A stretch of DNA of 10,289 nt from Zelonia costaricensis. Its lineage: Eukaryota > Euglenozoa > Kinetoplastea > Trypanosomatida > Trypanosomatidae. Where the stretch lies: contig JASAOO010002818.1 in the NCBI GenBank assembly GCA_030849075.1, positions 1 to 10,289 of the forward strand, written 5' to 3'. The translations under genes were made by a program, and so were the position numbers. Below the pieces are notes generated by a model. The model ran no database searches and had not been told where the DNA came from. It was given only the letters and a program-made list of their open reading frames with translations. Below are positions 1-6,971 of this stretch, one piece after another; position 1 is the first letter of the stretch, and each line of letters opens with the position of its first letter.

Positions 1-38
1 AAAGGGTGAAGTTGGGGAGGGGGAGGGAGAGACGTGCG
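1..38 (-). promoter_or_regulatory. Polypyrimidine tract for trans-splicing of the next gene to the left
   Basis: The plus strand is almost pure purine from 1 to about 33, so the minus strand is a C/T tract running off the window edge. In trypanosomatids such tracts lie just upstream of the AG used for SL addition and help position polyadenylation of the preceding gene. The acceptor AG would lie outside the window. The assignment is inferred from composition and position only. Confidence 0.35.
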
Positions 39-245
39 TAGTACAGCGCCAGGCAGAGCCAACTCATGGTACGTGTGAACCCCTCGTCTCCTCCACCGTA
101 GTGCTGTCACCACCGAGCTGCGGCGCTTGTGGGAAGTGGGATGTGCCGCATCACGGAGGAGGTGGTTCAACGTCATTGTGTCTGCGTGTCTGTGCCTGTG
201 GGTGTCACCGACGTCTGATCGCCAATCTCGATCCCTGCGCGCGCG

Positions 246-261
246 CACACACACACACACA
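246..261. repeat. (CA)8 microsatellite
   Basis: A perfect CA dinucleotide run in the untranslated spacer after the zinc-finger gene. Such tracts are abundant in Leishmania intergenic DNA and vary in length between strains. Confidence 0.9.
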
Positions 262-423
262 AGGATTCCGCGTGCGCTTAGGCACTGCACTTGCCTTCCC
301 CCAGGGCGCCGCCGCTGTCGCGATGTGGCACCTTCTCGTTTCGTTTTCTGTGTTGTGGGCTGCGGTGCCCTTAGGTCGTGTGAGGCTCCATCGGGTGCGT
401 CTGTGCGTTGTGGGGTACGCGTT

Positions 424-443
424 TGTGTGTGTGTGTGTGTGTG
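424..443. repeat. (TG)10 microsatellite
   Basis: A perfect TG run on the plus strand. It is complementary to the CA-rich tract at 672-739, so the minus-strand transcript could fold the two together across about 230 nt. Confidence 0.9.
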
Positions 444-671
444 AGGAGGAGGAAGAGGGGGGTAGGGCACGTCGCTCGCCACATCCCTCCTTACTGCGAA
501 GCGTGGTTCATTGCGAAGCGAAACCACGGATCACGATGGCGGAGTCGCAGGTTGCGGAGGCGAGTCGCCACCGCTGCGCCTGCGCGAGGACACACAAGAG
601 ATGACGGCGCACGCGGGCGCGTCACTCCGAGCTGGGCTCCTCCACCACCCACCCACACCTCCACACGCACT

Positions 672-705
<34 letters not shown>

Positions 706-739
706 TACATACACATACATACACATACATACACACACA
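672..739. repeat. Compound (AC)n / (ACACATACAT)3 repeat
   Basis: A run of AC from 675 to 699 is followed by three exact copies of a 10-base unit at 701, 711 and 721, then a short AC tail. It lies 55 bases past the stop of the zinc-finger gene, inside its likely 3' UTR. Confidence 0.9.
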
Positions 740-793
740 GGTCCTCATCACCGCGCGCGGCACGCTATCAGCACAGCTACTGCTGCTGGGCGC

Positions 794-2626
794 TCATGGA
801 AATCGCTGCCTCGCAGCGGTAGAGGTAATCCCAAGCTTCCTCTTCGACTTCCGACCCGGCCGCCTTGAGTCGGCGGTGGCGGCGGGCACCGATGCACGGG
901 AGGCGCCGCTGCGCATCTTGGCGCGCTTCGTTTTCCTCGCAGGATTTGAAGGCGGAACGCGGCGTCTCTGTGTTGGTGCGGCGCGCGACGGGCGTGGGGC
1001 GGCGGTAATGGCGGTGTCGACGGTTTGTGGTGTCATGGTGGCGGCAGCAGGTACGAGCGTCGTCGGCGGTGACGCCCGCGGCTGGTCATCGGTAGGCTGG
1101 GTGAGGGACTCGGGCGGTTGTGGCTGCGCTTCAGTGCTTTCGCGGTCACCGCGCGCACTCACATCAGCGGCCGCGATCGGCGGCGCCTGACCTCCAGCCG
1201 CCGCTTGACCACGTTGCTGCAGCGACGGCTTCGCATCTTCACATTGCACTGCCATCTCCGCGACGTGCACCTCGGCGTTGTTCGTGGATGAGACGGGTGG
1301 CACTCCTGCCGCCGTCATCGATGGCAGCGGTGCTCGTCGGAGGAGCCCAACGTGATCGGCTTCCAGCACCACGTTCTCGATTGATTGCTTCGAGATCATG
1401 TCGTACGTGCTGTGCAGCGCGTAGTGCCCGGTGAGCTGCACCACGTCACCTTCCTCAACCTTAAAAGCAGGTAGCCTCGCCGGACGTACCCGCGTCGACT
1501 CGTCCGTGCCGCCGCTGGCGGGGCTCGTGGCAGCGTTCGCTGTTTCCCACGCGTGGTACGGCTGGTCGACGACGTAGCGCACCAGCATGTGGGCGCGGTA
1601 CATCTTGAGCTGACCTGGGCGGCGCTCGCGGTAGCCGTGCACCTCCACCGCAAACTGCAGCACACGCGGGCCGGTCAATGCGGCACCGGCGGCACCAGCA
1701 GCGGCGGGCTCGGTCGGGGAGAGCGGCGGCGACGATGCTGATGAGGACAGCGGTGTTGTCGTCGGCGCCGACACGGCGTGGGCGAGCCCGCGCAGGGTGC
1801 CCAGCTCCACCGCCCCCCGCACCGTCCCCACGCACTGCACAAACGAGATGCCAGTGCCCAGGCCGCGGCCGCTTGCCCGCCACGCCGCTGCGGTCTCCGC
1901 GTCCACGTCCATCAGGCGACCCGTCGGCACGGCGCTCGGGTACGCCGATGACGTCGCCGCAGCAGCTGCCTCGCTCGATTCAGTGCCTTCCGCCGCTCCC
2001 GCCGCGTCCAGCTTCCTGTCGTCGCCAGCCGGCGCAGAGCCGCCCGCCACGGCGGGCCGTGACGTCCCCGCGCCTCGACCACCGCCTTCCCGCAGCTGGC
2101 GAACGCGCGCTTGCACGGCTTCGAGTTCTCGCGCCAGCTGCGCGTTCTCGGCGGCCAGCCGTGCCTGAACCAACTCGCTCGCCGACGCAACTTGGATACC
2201 GTGCCGCGTGCTGCGGTGCCCCACGAGGTTCGACTCACACAGGAAGCGCTTCCCGCACTCCGGACAGCGGAATCGTTGGCGCAGCGCCGTCGCCGCGGTG
2301 GTGGGCGGTGAGGGTGTGGTGGCCGCCGGCACGGCGACCTCGTCTACACCGAGGTCCGCCATGGACGCACAAGACCCCGCATGCACCGCCGCAGGAGTGA
2401 CGGCAGCCGCAGCGGAAGAAGAAGCGGACGAGGCGCACCGGCACGTGGCGTGCGTCGTGTGCTGCAACGTGTGCAGGCCCACGCCACACGCGCGAGGCCT
2501 TCGCCATGCAGGCTGCCGTGGCGCACCGGCAGCGCCCCGTACGTGCAGTCGTACAGCAGGCGTCAACGCGGCGGCTACTGCCGCTAAGTACGTCCCCGCA
2601 GCCCCAGAGCTGACGCGCATCTGCAT
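794..2626 (-). CDS. Mitochondrial-type C2H2 zinc-finger / OB-fold protein, KREPA-like
   Basis: Probable mitochondrial nucleic-acid-binding protein of 610 aa. Residues 1-88 contain no Asp or Glu and many Arg and Ala, as in a mitochondrial presequence. A classical C2H2 finger follows (C121, C124, H137, H142), then a heptad-like helix around 147-180 that could be a coiled coil. A probable OB-fold spans about 259-429: beta-like stretches at 259-275, 321-331, 345-353, 390-404 and 415-429 with low-complexity insertions between them. The tail (545-610) has basic clusters near 564-572 and 588-598. C2H2 fingers plus an SSB-like OB-fold are the hallmark of the KREPA proteins (MP81, MP63, MP42) of the kinetoplastid RNA-editing catalytic complex. 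Those, as I recall them, have two fingers and a C-terminal OB-fold, whereas this protein has one finger and about 180 residues after the OB-fold. It may therefore be a divergent relative or another mitochondrial RNA-binding factor. The start is uncertain: in-frame ATGs lie at 2707, 2626, 2620 and 2362. I chose 2626 because it begins the presequence and skips a Thr-His run coded by a GT microsatellite. The gene itself is clear; its family is tentative. Confidence 0.8.
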   Translation of the reverse strand: MQMRVSSGAAGTYLAAVAAALTPAVRLHVRGAAGAPRQPAWRRPRACGVGLHTLQHTTHATCRCASSASSSAAAAVTPAAVHAGSCASMADLGVDEVAVPAATTPSPPTTAATALRQRFRCPECGKRFLCESNLVGHRSTRHGIQVASASELVQARLAAENAQLARELEAVQARVRQLREGGGRGAGTSRPAVAGGSAPAGDDRKLDAAGAAEGTESSEAAAAATSSAYPSAVPTGRLMDVDAETAAAWRASGRGLGTGISFVQCVGTVRGAVELGTLRGLAHAVSAPTTTPLSSSASSPPLSPTEPAAAGAAGAALTGPRVLQFAVEVHGYRERRPGQLKMYRAHMLVRYVVDQPYHAWETANAATSPASGGTDESTRVRPARLPAFKVEEGDVVQLTGHYALHSTYDMISKQSIENVVLEADHVGLLRRAPLPSMTAAGVPPVSSTNNAEVHVAEMAVQCEDAKPSLQQRGQAAAGGQAPPIAAADVSARGDRESTEAQPQPPESLTQPTDDQPRASPPTTLVPAAATMTPQTVDTAITAAPRPSRAAPTQRRRVPPSNPARKTKRAKMRSGASRASVPAATADSRRPGRKSKRKLGITSTAARQRFP

Positions 2627-2632
2627 GCCCAC

Positions 2633-2659
2633 GTGTGTGTGCGTATGTGTGTGTGTGTG
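2633..2659. repeat. TG-rich microsatellite next to the zinc-finger gene start
   Basis: A slightly interrupted TG run directly before the chosen start codon. If translation began at the upstream in-frame ATG at 2707, this repeat would be read as alternating Thr-His, and its length changes would change or shift the protein N-terminus. Confidence 0.85.
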
Positions 2660-2835
2660 CGAGAGCGCGTGAAGGGGGTGGGTGGTCGTGGTGAGAGGAA
2701 TGCACATACGTTGCTTGGCGGAGGTGTGTAAAACCTGCTTTCTGTTCTCACCGCCACTGTGCAGCGAATGCAGGGGGGGCGGTGGTGGGGGGGGAGGGAG
2801 ACGGCCATGCTGATGTTCGCGGATGACGACTGGTA

Positions 2836-2890
2836 CTCAGCCAGTCGGTGCGAAGAGAAGAAGAGGGGGGTGGGGGGAAGGCGACGCGGA
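2836..2890 (-). promoter_or_regulatory. Candidate SL trans-splice acceptor (distal) of the zinc-finger gene
   Basis: On the minus strand a C/T tract (2888 to 2851) is followed, with no intervening AG, by the dinucleotide AG at 2837-2836. An mRNA starting at 2835 would have a leader of about 209 nt before the 2626 start. It would first meet an out-of-frame ATG at 2808, whose frame stays open to 2584 and overlaps the main start. A second acceptor with a C-rich tract (AG at 2758-2757) avoids that upstream frame. The actual site is not decided by sequence. Confidence 0.45.
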
Positions 2891-2970
2891 GCGGTGTGGA
2901 GGCAGAGGATGTACGCCGCAGACACACTTGACCTCCTTCTCTCACGTCACCTTGGCAAGGGCAAGCCGGT

Positions 2971-2990
2971 ACACACACACACACACACAC
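2971..2990. repeat. (AC)10 microsatellite
   Basis: A perfect AC run in the untranslated spacer, complementary in sense to the TG run at 2633-2659 on the other side of the candidate splice acceptors. Confidence 0.9.
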
Positions 2991-3250
2991 TCGCTCACGT
3001 CCGTACGCGCGTGAACAGCCCCACCCCCACCCCCCTTTACACCTCCCTTGCCTTCCTTCCTCCCCGTTTCCTCATCTCGCTGGCACGCATTCCTGCCGGT
3101 TCTTTTGATTTCAGGCACGTCATCCTAGCTGGGTGCCGCGTACACGCAACAGACGCACCCGACGGTTTTCGATCGAACATCAACCTCCCTCCATTCCCTC
3201 CCCCCACCATCTCCCCACTGTCATACGAGGGAGAAGCAGGGAGACACAGA

Positions 3251-3272
3251 CACATTCACACACACACACACA

Positions 3273-3314
<42 letters not shown>
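3251..3314. repeat. Long (CA)n microsatellite with TT interruptions
   Basis: A CA tract of about 64 bases broken by two identical CATTCA interruptions near 3254 and 3274. It is the longest dinucleotide array in the window and lies in the likely 3' UTR of the 121-aa gene. Confidence 0.9.
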
Positions 3315-3317
<3 letters not shown>

Positions 3318-3516
3318 GTGCACACGGAGGTGCGTTCAGCATTGGGTACCATAAGGGAGGGGGGAAGGCGAACTAAGAAAGAAGGAACCAAAAGAAAAAC
3401 GGAAATCACGTTTGCTGTGTGGTGCTAGCTGGCAGCACACACAGAGCCGCCCACACGCACCTCAGCATGGTGGATCGGCGCCGGCGCGCGAGCGGCTCCT
3501 CACCTCCTCTATCGCG

Positions 3517-3882
3517 CTACGTCGAGCGTGCCGCGTGCGGCTTGGCGGCCGCCTTCGCTTTGGGTGCTGACGCCGTGCTCTTGGGGGCGGCGGCGGCGGC
3601 GCTGCTGCTGCTGTTGTTGCTGCTGCTGCTGACGCTGGGTGCGGTGGCAGGCGCTGCCGGTGCTGTGGACGCGGCGGTGCTCTTGGGGGCAGCCGCCTTC
3701 GCGGCCGCGGTGGTGGTGGTCGTCGTTGTGGCCGTCTCGTCTGCGCTGGGCGTCTTCTCCTTGCCGGACGGGGGCGGCGCGATTGGCTGGTCCTTCGGCG
3801 CGGCGGTCAGCACGTCGTAGAGCGCCTTGGCCACGAGAAGCGCCAGTCCGACGCGGACAGCGATGGTGAAGGGGCAGACCAT
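3517..3882 (-). CDS. Small single-pass membrane protein with low-complexity Ala/Ser/Thr/Lys tail
   Basis: A 121-aa protein that I do not recognise. Residues about 5-25 form one hydrophobic segment after a short N-terminus (starting MVCPFTIAVRVGLALLVAK), which could be a signal anchor or an uncleaved signal peptide. A Pro-rich stretch with acidic and basic residues follows (about 26-48), then a Thr run, two copies of APKST embedded in Ala, a Ser-Asn-Ser block, and an Ala/Lys/Pro tail with no acidic residue. The tail has net positive charge and is probably disordered. The Ser/Asn and Ala blocks are coded by an AGC/AAC/GCC triplet run (3588-3631). The start is well supported: the predicted SL acceptor at 4009-4008 gives a leader of about 125 nt with no earlier ATG on the sense strand. 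The hydrophobic N-terminus and clean leader argue that it is real despite its simple composition. Its location (ER, outer mitochondrial membrane or elsewhere) and function cannot be told from sequence. Confidence 0.68.
   Translation of the reverse strand: MVCPFTIAVRVGLALLVAKALYDVLTAAPKDQPIAPPPSGKEKTPSADETATTTTTTTAAAKAAAPKSTAASTAPAAPATAPSVSSSSNNSSSSAAAAAPKSTASAPKAKAAAKPHAARST
3588..3631. repeat. GCC/AGC triplet-repeat tract inside the 121-aa gene
   Basis: On the sense strand, AGC and AAC codons are followed by five GCC codons, giving Ser-Asn-Ser and Ala runs. Because the unit is three bases, slippage would change protein length without breaking the frame. Confidence 0.85.
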
Positions 3883-4007
3883 TTTTTGTGTTTGCGTTCT
3901 CGTAGCAAAATTGTATATACGTATAGATGTGGGTGTGCTTGTGTGATTGTGTGAGTACTCACGACGATGGCGTGTTGGTGCGCGTGACGCTCGCTGATAC
4001 GGAAATT

Positions 4008-4103
4008 CTGCACGGGTGCGTGTGCCAGGGGAAGGGAGGCATGGGAGGGGTGGGGGTGGGCGGGGAGGAGGGGGGGGGGGAAGAGATGAAGCGAGGCAGA
4101 GAG
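4008..4103 (-). promoter_or_regulatory. SL trans-splice acceptor of the 121-aa gene
   Basis: The minus strand carries a long C/T-rich tract from 4103 to about 4028, and no AG occurs until GCAG at 4009-4008. This is the expected form of a trypanosomatid SL acceptor. The resulting leader (4007-3883) contains no ATG before the annotated start, so the acceptor and the start codon support each other. Confidence 0.65.
4028..4080 (+). other. G-rich tract with G-quadruplex potential
   Basis: At least six runs of three or more G occur on the plus strand, ending in a run of ten or more. The plus strand is the template for these genes, so any quadruplex would form in template DNA, while the RNA here is the C-rich polypyrimidine tract of the adjacent acceptor. 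Confidence 0.55.
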
Positions 4104-4207
4104 CGACAAACGCAGACACACACACGGCCTGCGTGCGGGTGAGTCGCAGTACGCCATGGCGAGAGGGGAGGGGTAGGGGGGCACAGCAGCATCAGCGACT
4201 GATGCCT

Positions 4208-4222
4208 ACACACACACACACA
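4208..4222. repeat. (AC)n microsatellite
   Basis: A short perfect AC run in the spacer downstream of the HYLS1-like gene. Confidence 0.85.
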
Positions 4223-4318
4223 AACAGTCGCGACAGTACTCCCTTCCATACGTCGTGCTGGTAGGACGTTCTATGAAGCAACAGCAGCGATTACAGGTGC
4301 AAAAGCGTTTTCTACGTA

Positions 4319-4334
4319 ACACACACACACACAC
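4319..4334. repeat. (AC)8 microsatellite
   Basis: A perfect AC run in the likely 3' UTR of the HYLS1-like gene. Confidence 0.85.
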
Positions 4335-4648
4335 ATCCGCGACCAGCGTCGGTCAGCGTCAGCGGCGGCTGCGCTGAAGGGGAAAGGGACGGGACGGGTA
4401 AGGAGGAGCAGCGGCGTTGCGTGTCGGCGAAGTCGTGCCTTAGGCGCCTCCCCGTCATATCGGCCGTGCGTTGCGCTTGTGGCGCGTACGCACCTGAAGG
4501 AAGACCGTTTCATGCACCGACAGCCGTGCTGCCACGTGGCCACGACCGCTCCTTTGCTCTTCCCACCCCCTACCCCTACCCCCCCCCACCACCACCACCA
4601 TCGTCACCGCGAACATCCAACACACCGCTTCGTCTCGCTACGCGTTCT

Positions 4649-6490
4649 TCACACGTGCTGATGTCGATCGGGCCCCTCCGGCGACGCCGCCCCTACCGGA
4701 CCCGCGTTGTAGGTCATGGTGATCTGCCGCGTGCGCCACGACTCTCGCGGGCGGTGCCGCTGCGTCAGGAACGCGTCCTGCGCCCACAGCAGGCGCATCT
4801 GCTGCCCGCGCCGCACCGGATCGGCAGGGCGGCGCCGCAGCGTGCGGCCGGCAGGGTCGAGGTACGTCACCTGGCCACTGCCCAAGCCACTGGTCGCCGT
4901 GCGAGCGCACTGGTACGCGTTCGAGCAGATGCCCGAGCTCGTGGCCGGGGCGGCTGGAGAAGGGCGGTGAGGCGGCGCCGCCCCAACCCACGGCGTCGTA
5001 CAAGACGCGGAGGTGCTTCGGGGAGCGGGCGTCGCAGGGGTGAGGGTGCCCGTGCCCGGCCGCACCCGCGTGGACGGAAAAAAGCGAAACCGCTGATCCC
5101 CTGTGGCGTCGAAGACGATGTTGGCTGCACGGCGCTGCTGGGCCGAGTACGGCACCACGGGAGCTGCTGCGGCTGCTGCATACGCCGCACCTGGACGAGC
5201 ACTGCCGGCCGGCCGCGTGCGTGCGTGTACGTGGCCGGAGGCACCGGCCGTGGGCCTGCCCGCGTTTGTGTCGGCCTTGAAGAACTCGTCGTCGAACACG
5301 CCTTCGTCTGGCACACGTGCTGCGAGCGGCGGCGCTGCTACTGCTGCAGTTGTGTCCTGGGTGTAGGCCAGCGCACGGCCCTCATCGCCCCCGTCATCGC
5401 CGTACGCCACCGGTATCGGGGCGGTGGCGTACGCGCTGCTGCCGCTCCCCGCTGCGGCGGCGGGGCGCAGGCACATCGCCTCCAGCTCCCGTTCCCGTTG
5501 CTGGATGTACCGCTGCAGGCGCAAGGAGGGGTCCAGGTAGTGGAGCAGCTCCCTGTCGTCGCTGGGGTCCACGTGGGCGTGTGGTGGGAGGGGGTACGGC
5601 GCATGCTGCTGCGGCGGGTACTCTGGGTGAACTAGGCTGCCGCCTGCCGGCGCGTCCGGGGAGGCTGGGATCGGCCACGACTGCCCACGACCGCCACCAG
5701 CACCAGCGCCATGCACATCGACCACACCGGCGCCGTACGGCAGCTCCGCGCTGTTGCTTGACCACGGTGCGGGCGACATCTGCTGCTGCTGCTGCTGGGG
5801 TGGCGGCGCGGCGTGCCGCACGGCGATCTGCGCGAACACGCCTTCAATGTCTTCCTCCGACGGGTTGGGGTACCCCGCCTCCGCCAGGGCCGCCCGCACG
5901 CGTCGGACGTCGTCGGCGGTGTGCCGCTGCAGCAGCCGGGATCGAGACGGCCGCAGCGGCTGCTGCTGGCCCTCGTCAACCTCGTCAACCTCGTCCAAGG
6001 GCGCCGCCGCCGCCGCCGCCCGCTTGACGGATTGCGATTTCACCGACGTGGGGTCGCGCTGTGCGTGCGGGGGTGGCTGCTGCTGCTGCAGTGGTGGCCG
6101 CTTGACCAGCCCACTGTTGCCCCTGCTGTCGGACTCCCGCCGCTGCGAAGCAGTTGAGGAGGAGCCGCGGCGCTGCTGCCGCGCTTCGGCCACCGCGCCG
6201 GAGCTGCGTCGGCTGTCGTGGAGCGTGGTGGTTGTGGTGGTCGCAGTCGTTGCCGCGGTCGTGGTGGTGTGGGCGCTGGAGCTCCGCGCAGGCGCAGGCG
6301 CCGGTACGCGTGCTGCCGCGACTGCCTGCGCGCTGCGGCGCGCGTTTGCGCCGGACGACGACGCTGACGCGCTCGTAGAGGTTGAGGAGGATGTGGAGGT
6401 TGATGTCGCTGTGGTCGGTGCTGCGTCTGCTGCCGAGGCCGCCTCAGCCCCGCCCGAGCGGGACCGTGTGCCGGAGTCGAGCGAGGGCAT
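4649..6490 (-). CDS. HYLS1: HYLS1-like centriolar / basal-body protein
   Basis: A 613-aa protein. HYLS1 is a core centriole component that binds SAS-4/CPAP and is needed to form cilia; here it would act at the flagellar basal body. Two regions support the call. Residues 191-222 form a helical motif with a central AEAGYPNPSEEDIEGVF, resembling the N-terminal HYLS1 helix. Residues 541-592 resemble the C-terminal HYLS1 box: DPV at 557-559, Trp569, Trp585 and Arg588. As I recall the animal proteins, the D-x-V-x-R start of the box and its two Trp and following Arg have the same spacing. The rest looks disordered: Ser/Thr-rich 20-50, Ala/Thr-rich 70-90, Gln runs at 135-138 and 232-237, an acidic DEVDEVDE at 166-173, an Ala run at 438-443, and a charged helix at 311-340. 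Length is about twice that of vertebrate HYLS1, due to these inserts. The start at 6490 is the first sense-strand ATG after the predicted SL acceptor near 6667. The gene is near certain and the family likely. An alternative is another basal-body protein with a chance match. Confidence 0.75.
   Translation of the reverse strand: MPSLDSGTRSRSGGAEAASAADAAPTTATSTSTSSSTSTSASASSSGANARRSAQAVAAARVPAPAPARSSSAHTTTTAATTATTTTTTLHDSRRSSGAVAEARQQRRGSSSTASQRRESDSRGNSGLVKRPPLQQQQPPPHAQRDPTSVKSQSVKRAAAAAAPLDEVDEVDEGQQQPLRPSRSRLLQRHTADDVRRVRAALAEAGYPNPSEEDIEGVFAQIAVRHAAPPPQQQQQQMSPAPWSSNSAELPYGAGVVDVHGAGAGGGRGQSWPIPASPDAPAGGSLVHPEYPPQQHAPYPLPPHAHVDPSDDRELLHYLDPSLRLQRYIQQRERELEAMCLRPAAAAGSGSSAYATAPIPVAYGDDGGDEGRALAYTQDTTAAVAAPPLAARVPDEGVFDDEFFKADTNAGRPTAGASGHVHARTRPAGSARPGAAYAAAAAAPVVPYSAQQRRAANIVFDATGDQRFRFFPSTRVRPGTGTLTPATPAPRSTSASCTTPWVGAAPPHRPSPAAPATSSGICSNAYQCARTATSGLGSGQVTYLDPAGRTLRRRPADPVRRGQQMRLLWAQDAFLTQRHRPRESWRTRQITMTYNAGPVGAASPEGPDRHQHV
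5777..5797. repeat. CTG/CAG triplet run coding polyglutamine
   Basis: Consecutive CTG on the plus strand (CAG on the sense strand) encode the Gln run at residues 232-237 of the HYLS1-like protein. A similar shorter run codes the Gln block near residue 135. Confidence 0.8.
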
Positions 6491-6666
6491 CTTCTCGAAC
6501 AAATGATGACGAAGGCAGGTGGGAGGGGTGAGGGGGGGCGGGGGGTGAACTGCGGTGCGCCTCGTGGGAGACTCTATGTAAGAAAGTGACGAAGTTCGAT
6601 AGCCGCGCCGTGCGTGGTGTGGACGTGTGTACGGTCGCCCTCTTTGGAAGGCTCCTCTTCTGGTGA

Positions 6667-6786
6667 CTTGCGAAGTTGAGTGCGCGCGGGGGGAGAAGTG
6701 AAAGAAGCACGTGAGCGTGCGTTGTGAACGTACAGCGGTGGAGAAAGACAGAGAGAGAGTGGACGTGTGTGTGTGTGTGTGTGTGT
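6667..6786 (-). promoter_or_regulatory. SL trans-splice acceptor of the HYLS1-like gene
   Basis: On the minus strand no AG occurs from 6786 down to 6668-6667, about 118 nt. This zone contains the (AC)11 run, a CT-rich tract (about 6760-6741) and a second tract (6705-6688). The first AG, in CAAG at 6668-6667, is followed by another in CCAG at 6661-6660. The leader of about 170 nt has no ATG before 6490. If the second copy were real, an equivalent acceptor would lie at 6981-6980. Confidence 0.55.
6765..6786. repeat. (GT)11 microsatellite, copy A
   Basis: A perfect GT run within the duplicated segment; its partner at 7082-7105 has 12 units. Confidence 0.9.
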
Positions 6787-6970
6787 CTGTGCAGGTTGAG
6801 GTACTCCCTAGCACATTGTCCGCACACCAGGTACACGCAGACGCACAACTGCCAATCCTTGCCCTGTGCGAGCTCTTCTTCTTTATCGTCATCCTGCTGC
6901 TGGTCGTCCACGTCTCCTTCCTGACTGTGGCACCTCTCTGAACGCGCCTCACACGTGCGCTACTCGAGCA

Positions 6971-6971
6971 N
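6971..6971. other. Ambiguous base / probable assembly gap
   Basis: This is the only N in the window. It sits exactly at the junction of two near-identical segments, as expected when two contigs with overlapping ends are joined without merging the overlap. Confidence 0.85.

Larger units (their letters stand above)
1..793. other. Intergenic region / 3' UTR downstream of the zinc-finger gene
   Basis: No convincing gene is seen. Open frames on both strands here encode only His-Thr or Cys-Val runs from CA/GT repeats or Arg-rich low-complexity peptides. On the minus strand this is the sequence after the TGA of the zinc-finger gene, so its right part is probably that gene's 3' UTR and poly(A) region. 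It contains three dinucleotide tracts (246-261, 424-443, 672-739). The purine tract at the far left is probably the splicing signal of the next gene, which lies outside the window. Confidence 0.6.
2627..3516. other. Intergenic region between the small membrane-protein gene and the zinc-finger gene
   Basis: No gene is supported. On the sense (minus) strand it should hold the 3' UTR of the 121-aa gene at the high-coordinate side and the 5' UTR and SL acceptors of the zinc-finger gene at the low side. Notable contents are the microsatellites at 2633-2659, 2971-2990 and 3251-3314, two sense-strand polypyrimidine tracts (about 2780-2802 and 2851-2888), and a plus-strand polypyrimidine tract ending in AG at 3114. 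Frames through it are low-complexity His-Thr or Cys-Val peptides. Confidence 0.6.
3883..4648. other. Intergenic region between the HYLS1-like and 121-aa genes
   Basis: No gene is supported. On the sense strand, the part from 4648 down to about 4110 should be the 3' UTR and poly(A) zone of the HYLS1-like gene, and 4007-3883 the leader of the 121-aa gene. It contains CA microsatellites at 4208-4222 and 4319-4334, a C/CCA-rich plus-strand stretch near 4560-4605, and the very G-rich tract at 4028-4080. Confidence 0.6.
6659..6970. repeat. Tandem duplicate, copy A (312 bp)
   Basis: This segment recurs at 6972-7289. It carries the putative SL acceptor and polypyrimidine tract of the HYLS1-like gene. 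Compared with the second copy it has G6-A-G in place of a G12 run (6688), (GT)11 in place of (GT)12 (6765-6786), and C at 6792 in place of T. By eye the rest is identical. Confidence 0.9.

Noticed and set aside
408..1190. A 260-codon plus-strand frame
   Set aside because: It runs through CA/GT microsatellites and then lies antisense to the zinc-finger gene; it is a shadow of GC-rich coding sequence.
4560..4605. CCCCTACCCCTACCC stretch resembling a telomeric repeat
   Set aside because: The unit is not the CCCTAA telomeric hexamer of kinetoplastids and only two irregular units occur.
4421..5635. A 404-codon plus-strand frame
   Set aside because: It is antisense to the HYLS1-like gene, Arg-rich and featureless, as expected for a complement frame in high-GC DNA.
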